A stretch of 64,000 bases of DNA from an uncultured Gemmiger sp. (lineage in GTDB: Bacteria; Bacillota; Clostridia; Oscillospirales; Ruminococcaceae): NCBI GenBank assembly GCA_944386225.1, contig CALXAH010000002.1:1-64000 (forward strand). Reading direction: 5' to 3'. The notes beneath the pieces were generated by a model, which was not told the DNA's origin, did not search any database, and saw only the letters and a list, made by a program, of their open reading frames with translations. A program made the position numbers and the translations under genes. Positions 59,647 to 64,000 of this stretch are shown in pieces; position 1 is the stretch's first letter; each line of letters opens with the position of its first letter.

Positions 59647-60033
59647 TCAGAGGATTTTGGCATACCGCAGAAGCAGCCCCGCCACCAGTGCGAGGGCGGA
59701 TATACCGAGGATCGCCCAGCCAAACAGGCACAGCCACCGCCAGGCAAGGCGCAGCAGTTCCTCGGCCTTTTCGCTTTTCTGCAGCAGGGCGTCCACCTTC
59801 TGTATGGTCTGGCTGTCGTTGCGCACCGCCTGCAGATCCACATCCCGCACCAGTTCATCCAGGGAAAGCTGAAAGTAATCCCCCAGCAGCACCAGCTTCT
59901 GAAAATCCGGGTAGGACTGGCCTGCCTCCCATTTGGATACCGTCTGCCGGGACACCCCCAGTTCCAGCCCCAGTTCCTCCTGGGACAATCCTTTCTGCTT
60001 GCGCAGCCGGACGAGTTTTTCACAAAGCAGCAT
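59647..60033 (-). CDS. XRE-family HTH regulator with C-terminal membrane helix
   Basis: A 128-residue protein. The HTH is at residues 6-60 (VRLRKQKGLSQEELGLELGVSRQTVSKWEAGQSYPDFQKL), followed by LGDYFQLSLDELVRD. A linker leads to one clear hydrophobic helix at about 97-122 (WLCLFGWAILGISALALVAGL). Membrane-bound one-component regulators of this shape are common in clostridia and often act in stress or peptide resistance; target and signal are unknown here. Confidence 0.9.
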   Translation of the reverse strand: MLLCEKLVRLRKQKGLSQEELGLELGVSRQTVSKWEAGQSYPDFQKLVLLGDYFQLSLDELVRDVDLQAVRNDSQTIQKVDALLQKSEKAEELLRLAWRWLCLFGWAILGISALALVAGLLLRYAKIL

Positions 60034-60167
60034 GGTTCTCTCTCCTTTTCCGCCGCCGCAGCGGCTCTGTCTGGTTCACAGAATACCCCGGCGTCGTTTT
60101 TCCGGCAAGCAACAAGGGTTGGCAATCTGTCAACCGGGCTGTGCATCCGCCCCAAAATCCGCTTTGG

Positions 60168-60221
60168 GCGGCAAACGACCCGCTTCTCCCCTGCCGGAAC
60201 CGGCGGAAACAAGCGGGTCGT
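60168..60221 (-). terminator. Terminator of the pfl operon
   Basis: On the minus strand ACGACCCGCTT (60211-60221) pairs with AAGCGGGTCGT (60175-60185), enclosing a second CCGCCGG/CCGGCAGG hairpin, then TTTGCC. Just after the pflA stop. Confidence 0.7.
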
Positions 60222-60227
60222 GATTTG

Positions 60228-60956
60228 TCAGTCGGCCAGGTTCCCCAGCGCGGCGCGCAGGCTGACCAGGTGCTCCGCCGACGCGGCGGGCACATCCGCC
60301 AGCGGAAACGGCAGGCCCAGATTCTCGTACTTGTGCAGGCACAATTTATGGAAGGGCAGCAGCTCCACCTTTTGCAGGGTGGGCAGGGTGCGGGCCAGGG
60401 CGGCGAAGCGGGCGGCGTGTTCCGGCCCGTCGGTCAGGCCCGGCACCACCACATGCCGCAGCCAGACAGGCACCCCCATCTGCCCGGCCAGAGCCAGCAC
60501 CTCCATCGTGTGGGACAGGCTGCCGCCGGTATAGCGGCGGTAGTCCTCCTCGGTGGAGAATTTCAGATCCGCCAGCAGCAGGTCGGTGTGTTCCAGCGCC
60601 GCCCGGGCGGCAGCCAGGAGGGCGGCGCAGGAGGTATCCAGCGCGGTGTGGAAGCCCTCCGCCTGCAGAGCCGCCAGCAGCGCGGCGGCAAATTCCGGCT
60701 GGGCCAGGGGCTCGCCCCCGGTCAGGGTGACCCCGCCGCTTTCCTTTATATAGGGCGCGCAGCGGCGCACCTTCTGCAGCACCTGTTCCACCGTGACCGG
60801 CTGCCCGCCGGAAAATGCCCAGGTATCCGGGTTATGGCAGTAGGCACAGCGCAGCGGGCAGCCCTGAAAGAACACCACATACCGCAGGCCGGGGCCGTCC
60901 ACCGCCCCCATCGACTGGAAAGAGTGGACCCGGCCGGTCATCACCCCGGCGCTCAC
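60228..60956 (-). CDS. pflA: Pyruvate formate-lyase activating enzyme (radical SAM)
   Basis: Creates the glycyl radical on PflB using SAM and a [4Fe-4S] cluster. The cluster motif C-x3-C-x2-C is in [49 protein letters not shown] and a C-terminal HVVVPGLTD block complete the picture. Length 242 is normal. The GTG at 60956 overlaps the PflB stop (GTGA); the ATG at 60941 is an alternative start. It directly follows pflB. Confidence 0.96.
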   Translation of the reverse strand: MSAGVMTGRVHSFQSMGAVDGPGLRYVVFFQGCPLRCAYCHNPDTWAFSGGQPVTVEQVLQKVRRCAPYIKESGGVTLTGGEPLAQPEFAAALLAALQAEGFHTALDTSCAALLAAARAALEHTDLLLADLKFSTEEDYRRYTGGSLSHTMEVLALAGQMGVPVWLRHVVVPGLTDGPEHAARFAALARTLPTLQKVELLPFHKLCLHKYENLGLPFPLADVPAASAEHLVSLRAALGNLAD

Positions 60957-63181
60957 AGCGCCTCGTGGAAGGTGCGCTGGATGACCTCCCGCTGCTGTTC
61001 CCGACTAAGCTTGTGGAAGTCCACCGCGTAGCCGGATACCCGGATGGTCAGGTTGGGGTACTTGTCCGGATCGTTGTAGGCATCCACCAGCTTCTGGCGA
61101 TCCATCACGTTCACATTCAGATGGTGGGCTCCCTGGGCAAAATAGCCGTTCAGCAGCTGCACCAGGTTGGCGTACCGGTCCGCGTCGGTGCGGCCCAGGG
61201 CGGCGGGCAGGATGGAGAAGGTATTGGAGATGCCGTCCTTGCAGTAGTCGTACCGGATCTTGGCCACCGAGTTCAGGCTGGCCAGTGCGCCGCTCTTTTC
61301 CCGGCCGTGCATGGGGTTGGCACCGGGGGCAAAGGGTTCGCCCGCCTTGCGGCCGTCCGGGGTGGAGCCGGTCTTTTTGCCGTAGACCACGTTGGAGGTG
61401 ATGGTGAGCACCGACAGGGTGGGTTCGGCGTTGCGGTAGAGCGGATGCTTTTTCAGTTCCTCAAAGAACAGCCGGGCCTGTTCGACGGCCAGGGAATCCA
61501 CCCGGTCGTCGTCGTTGCCGTAGGCGGGGTACTCCCCTTCCACCTCGAAATCGGTGATCAGGCCGGTTTCCTCGTCCCGGATGCAGCGCACCTTCGCGTA
61601 CTTGATCGCCGACAGGGAATCCGCCAGCACGCTCAGCCCCGCGATGCCGAAGGCCATATACCGGTGCACCTCGGTATCGTGCAGGGCCATCTGCAGCTTC
61701 TCGTAGGCGTATTTGTCGTGCATGTAGTGGATCACGTTCATGGTGTTGGCATAGACACCGGCCAGCCACTCCCGGTAGAAGTCCAGGCGGCGGCAGACGC
61801 CCTCGTAATCCAGATACTCACCCTGCCAGGGGGTGGTGGCGGGGCCCACCTGCTGGTTCTTCTTTTCGTCCTTGCCGCCGTTCAGGGCCATGAGCAGCAT
61901 CTTGGGCAGGTTGGCCCGGGCACCGAAGAACTGCATATCCTTGCCCAGCCGCATGGCAGACACGCAGCAGGCAATGGCATAATCGTCCCCGTAGATGGGG
62001 CGCATCACATCGTCGTTTTCATACTGGATGGCGTCGGTCTGGCAGGATACCCGGGCGCAGAACCGCTTGAAGCCCTCCGGCAGAGCGACGGCCCAGAGCA
62101 CCGTCAGGTTGGGTTCCGGCGCGCTGCCCAGGTTGTACAGGGTGTTCAGCACCCGGAAGGAGTTGCGGGTGACCAGGGTACGGCCATCCTCCCCCATGCC
62201 GCCCACCGCCTCGGTGATCCACATGGGATCGCCGCCGAACAGCTCGTTGTATTCGGGGGTGCGCAGGTGGCGGGCCATCCGCAGCTTGAGCACGAACTGA
62301 TCCATCAGCTCCTGGGCGCCGGTCTCGTCCAGGATACCGGCCGCCATGTCCCGCTGGAAGTAGATGTCCAGGAAGGTGCTGACCCGGCCCAGGCTCATGG
62401 CCGCGCCGTTCTGCTCCTTGATGGCGCCCAGATAGCCGAAGTAGGTCCACTGCACCGCCTGCCGGGCATTTCCGGCGGGGGCGGAGATGTCAAAGCCGTA
62501 CAGCCCGGCCATCTTTTTCAGCTTGTCCAGAAAGTCGATGTGACGCCAGACCTCCTCCCGCAGGCGGATGGTGTCCTCGTCCATGTCCCGGTGGCCCAGG
62601 GCGGCGTAGTCGGCCTTTTTGGCCTCGATCAGCTTATCCACCCCGTACAGGGCTACCCGGCGGTAGTCGCCGATAATGCGGCCCCGGCCGTAGGCGTCGG
62701 GCAGGCCGGTGATCAGGCCGCAGTGCCGGGCGGCACGGGCCTCCTCGTTATAGACCCGGAACACCCCGTCGTTGTGGGTGGTACGGTAGCGGAACTCGGT
62801 TTCGATCTTGTCGGACAGCTTGTAGCCGTAGGCTTCGCAGGCCTGCCGGGCCATCCGGATACCGCCGAAGGGATTCACGCCCCGGCACAGCGGCGCGCCG
62901 GTCTGCAGGCCCACGATCAGTTCATTCTCCTTGTCCAGGTAGCCGGGGCCGTAACTGAGCAGGCTGGACACGTTCTCGGTGTCCACGTCCAGCACGCCGC
63001 CCTTGGCCCGCTCCTCCCTGAGCAGAGCGTTGAATTTTTCCATCAGCCCTTTGGTGCGGGCGGTGGGCCCGGCCAGAAAGCTGTCGTCCCCCTCGTAGGG
63101 GGTATAGTTGCGCTGGATAAAGTCCCGCACGTTGATCTCGTTCTGCCAGACGCCGGGCACAAAGCCATTCCACTGCTGCAT
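60953..63181 (-). CDS. pflB: Formate C-acetyltransferase (pyruvate formate-lyase)
   Basis: A 742-residue glycyl-radical enzyme converting pyruvate and CoA to acetyl-CoA and formate, the anaerobic entry to acetate, butyrate or ethanol and a source of formyl groups. The adjacent active-site cysteines are in [12 protein letters not shown], and the glycyl radical loop is [11 protein letters not shown] near the C-terminus. [24 protein letters not shown] and [18 protein letters not shown] are standard PFL blocks. The ATG at 63181 has GGGAG 10 bases upstream. Its leader contains a ZTP riboswitch. Confidence 0.98.
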   Translation of the reverse strand: MQQWNGFVPGVWQNEINVRDFIQRNYTPYEGDDSFLAGPTARTKGLMEKFNALLREERAKGGVLDVDTENVSSLLSYGPGYLDKENELIVGLQTGAPLCRGVNPFGGIRMARQACEAYGYKLSDKIETEFRYRTTHNDGVFRVYNEEARAARHCGLITGLPDAYGRGRIIGDYRRVALYGVDKLIEAKKADYAALGHRDMDEDTIRLREEVWRHIDFLDKLKKMAGLYGFDISAPAGNARQAVQWTYFGYLGAIKEQNGAAMSLGRVSTFLDIYFQRDMAAGILDETGAQELMDQFVLKLRMARHLRTPEYNELFGGDPMWITEAVGGMGEDGRTLVTRNSFRVLNTLYNLGSAPEPNLTVLWAVALPEGFKRFCARVSCQTDAIQYENDDVMRPIYGDDYAIACCVSAMRLGKDMQFFGARANLPKMLLMALNGGKDEKKNQQVGPATTPWQGEYLDYEGVCRRLDFYREWLAGVYANTMNVIHYMHDKYAYEKLQMALHDTEVHRYMAFGIAGLSVLADSLSAIKYAKVRCIRDEETGLITDFEVEGEYPAYGNDDDRVDSLAVEQARLFFEELKKHPLYRNAEPTLSVLTITSNVVYGKKTGSTPDGRKAGEPFAPGANPMHGREKSGALASLNSVAKIRYDYCKDGISNTFSILPAALGRTDADRYANLVQLLNGYFAQGAHHLNVNVMDRQKLVDAYNDPDKYPNLTIRVSGYAVDFHKLSREQQREVIQRTFHEAL

Positions 63182-63246
63182 AGTTGCATTCTCCCTTCCC
63201 CTGCCTGCGGCAGGCCCTCCCGCACCGCCGTGCCGCCCTGTTTTCC

Positions 63247-63282
63247 AAACAAAAGGGCAGCACCGCAAACGCGATGCTGCCC
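63247..63282 (-). terminator. Riboswitch-controlled terminator in the pflB leader
   Basis: On the minus strand GGGCAGCA (63275-63282) pairs with TGCTGCCC (63255-63262), extended by CGC/GCG pairs, and is followed by TTTTGTTT. Its 5' arm includes the GGGCA of the aptamer next to it, so aptamer folding and termination exclude each other. Confidence 0.85.
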
Positions 63283-63355
63283 AGACGGTCGGCAAACTAT
63301 GGGACGGCCTGTTCCCCTGTGGTAGTTCCACTGATCCGTCAGTCACAGGCGTCTG
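63277..63355 (-). promoter_or_regulatory. ZTP riboswitch (pfl motif) upstream of pflB
   Basis: On the minus strand the leader reads GCCTGTGACTGACGG, then AGTGGAACTACCACAGGGGAAC, AGGCC and CCGTCTGGGCAGC. This follows the pfl-motif consensus: GUGACUGGCG-like element, UGGAACcACCgGGGAG-like internal hairpin, and the 3' CCGCCUGGGCA. The pseudoknot is kept by a paired change (GACGG with CCGTC instead of GGCG with CGCC). The RNA senses ZMP/ZTP, which builds up when 10-formyl-tetrahydrofolate is short, and would raise PFL (formate) expression by preventing the overlapping terminator. Confidence 0.87.
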
Positions 63356-63405
63356 CCCCTATATATGGTGGCGGGCGGAACGCCGCGCCGGTGGGGGCAC
63401 TTCAT

Positions 63406-63435
63406 ATAGTACGCCATAGCAGGGGTGCTTGTCAA
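63406..63435 (-). promoter_or_regulatory. Promoter of the pfl operon
   Basis: TTGACA (63430-63435), 18 bp, TACTAT (63406-63411) on the minus strand. The start site would be about 45 bases before the riboswitch aptamer. Confidence 0.7.
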
Positions 63436-63508
63436 GCGTCAGACTGCACGAACCGGCCTGCCCACAGCCGGGGAACGACCGGCGGGGTACACAAAAATGA
63501 AGTTGCCG

Positions 63509-63553
63509 CCGAAAACCCGAACGCCCCTGCCGGAGCAGGGGCGTTCGGGTTTC
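63509..63553 (-). terminator. Terminator of the TPR gene
   Basis: On the minus strand AAACCCGAACGCCCCTGC-TCCG-GCAGGGGCGTTCGGGTTTTC, an 18-bp perfect stem, 40 bases after the stop of the TPR gene. Confidence 0.93.
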
Positions 63554-63593
63554 AGATAAGAGAAAAATTGAGAGATAAAGAGGATAACAGAAA

Positions 63594-64000
63594 TCAGCGG
63601 CACAGGCTGCTGTGCAGGATGGCCCCCTGATGGGCGCAGTCGATGCGCAGGGTCTCGGCAAAGCTGGCGGCGGCGCGGGCGGTATCGCCCAGGCCGTAGC
63701 TGCCCAGACCAATCAGGTAGTGGCAATGGCCCTGGTTGCGGCGGGTCAGATCCTCCTCAAACAGCTGCAGTTCCGGCAGGGACACGGCAAAGTAGTCGAT
63801 CTTGACGGTATCGAACAGGTGCTTCTCGCCGTAGTCCACCAGCTTGTGGAACCGGGCCAGGGCGGCATCCTCCCGGCCCAGGGCGCGGTGTGCCAGGCCC
63901 TGGTACAGGATCATGTCGGCGGGCTGGTCGTTGTAGTACATCATGCCCGCGGGCTCCTCGGTGCCCACGCCGGCGCGCTCGAAGTAGGCCACGGCCTGCT
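63594..64000 (-). CDS. TPR-repeat protein, C-terminal part (DUF5107-type), gene runs off the window
   Basis: The 3' end of a longer gene; about 135 residues are visible and the frame stays open to the window edge. The stretch MMYYNDQPADMILYQGLAHRAL, GREDAALARFHKLVDYGEKH, VKIDYFAVSLPEL and NQGHCHYLIGLGSYGLGDTARAA, ending DCAHQGAILH, shows at least two TPR helices pairs. It resembles the C-terminus of large DUF5107 proteins found in carbohydrate-use loci of gut Firmicutes and Bacteroidetes. Function unknown. Confidence 0.8.
   Translation of the reverse strand, partial: QAVAYFERAGVGTEEPAGMMYYNDQPADMILYQGLAHRALGREDAALARFHKLVDYGEKHLFDTVKIDYFAVSLPELQLFEEDLTRRNQGHCHYLIGLGSYGLGDTARAAASFAETLRIDCAHQGAILHSSLCR

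Noticed and set aside
59502-60212. N-terminal extension of the anion permease reading frame by about 240 codons
   Set aside because: The extra part lies opposite or across the HTH gene and shows no domain. A start with AGGAG at 59501 gives a normal permease.
58368-63325. Two very long plus-strand open frames opposite the permease, pflA and pflB genes
   Set aside because: High-GC antisense frames; the minus strand carries diagnostic radical SAM and glycyl-radical motifs.
1-64000. CRISPR array, prophage, conjugative element or tRNA/rRNA genes
   Set aside because: No evenly spaced direct repeats, no cas, phage structural or relaxase motifs, and no tRNA or rRNA-like stretches were found on reading both strands.

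Overview
The window looks like chromosomal DNA of a strictly anaerobic, gut-type Firmicute of the Ruminococcaceae/Oscillospiraceae (Faecalibacterium, Gemmiger or Subdoligranulum-like). This is inferred from the GC-rich housekeeping genes, pyruvate formate-lyase as the visible fermentative enzyme, a rubredoxin, an AbrB/SpoVT-type regulator, and clostridial conserved families (DUF1292, DUF1836, DUF3842, YerC/TrpR-like). I cannot name a species from sequence alone.

Layout. (1) 1-2.4 kb: an IS256-family element inserted into the istA gene of a decayed IS21-family element; istA is truncated and frameshifted and istB carries an in-frame TAG. (2) 2.6-22.2 kb: a visibly AT-richer surface-polysaccharide cluster, all on the minus strand. 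In transcription order it has a Wzy/ligase-like membrane protein, an initiating sugar-phosphate transferase, a GT4 and a DUF4422 glycosyltransferase, RfbF, two paralogous fucosyltransferase-like proteins around an NAD epimerase, a pyruvyl transferase, a YerE-like thiamine enzyme, a CMP-sugar synthetase/PseG-like fusion, a NeuB-like synthase, RfbG, RfbH and an ABC-2 exporter pair. RfbF, RfbG and RfbH should give the CDP-3,6-dideoxy-4-keto-glucose precursor. With the thiamine enzyme and the epimerase they suggest a branched 3,6-dideoxy sugar of the yersiniose type, alongside a nonulosonic acid. (3) 22.2-32.5 kb: rubredoxin, a DUF5685-like protein, phosphatase, two regulators, TrpS, an MBOAT/AlgJ-like O-acetylation pair, GltX, transaldolase, a candidate structured RNA and a DUF1292 protein. 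(4) 32.5-39.5 kb: palindromic promoter repeats, a cyclophilin lipoprotein, cardiolipin synthase, DUF3842, a flavinylated lipoprotein oxidoreductase divergent from a TetR regulator, DUF1836 and RuvX.

(5) 39.5-52.6 kb: a long minus-strand operon of Crp/Fnr regulator, sulfatase, BMP-type binding lipoprotein, nucleoside-type ABC transporter, cytidine deaminase, nucleoside hydrolase, Rpe, RpiB and split transketolase, divergent from a fucose-isomerase-like gene. It reads as uptake of nucleosides (or a related, perhaps sulfated, glycoside) with entry of the pentose into the pentose phosphate pathway. Two near-identical palindromes lie about 42 bp upstream of both predicted start sites, as expected for class II Crp/Fnr activation. 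(6) 52.6-64 kb: LysRS with a fused tRNA-binding domain, GreA, an EF-G-like GTPase without the usual G3 histidine, a YerC-type repressor, an anion permease, a membrane-anchored HTH protein, PflA and PflB behind a ZTP (pfl-motif) riboswitch, and the end of a TPR protein.

Most transcription units have recognisable sigma-A type promoters (TTGACA, 16-17 bp, TATAAT-like) and strong GC-rich hairpin terminators; the clearest are listed. No tRNA, rRNA, CRISPR array, phage or conjugation gene was seen. All functional calls come from reading motifs and translated sequence; no database search was run.
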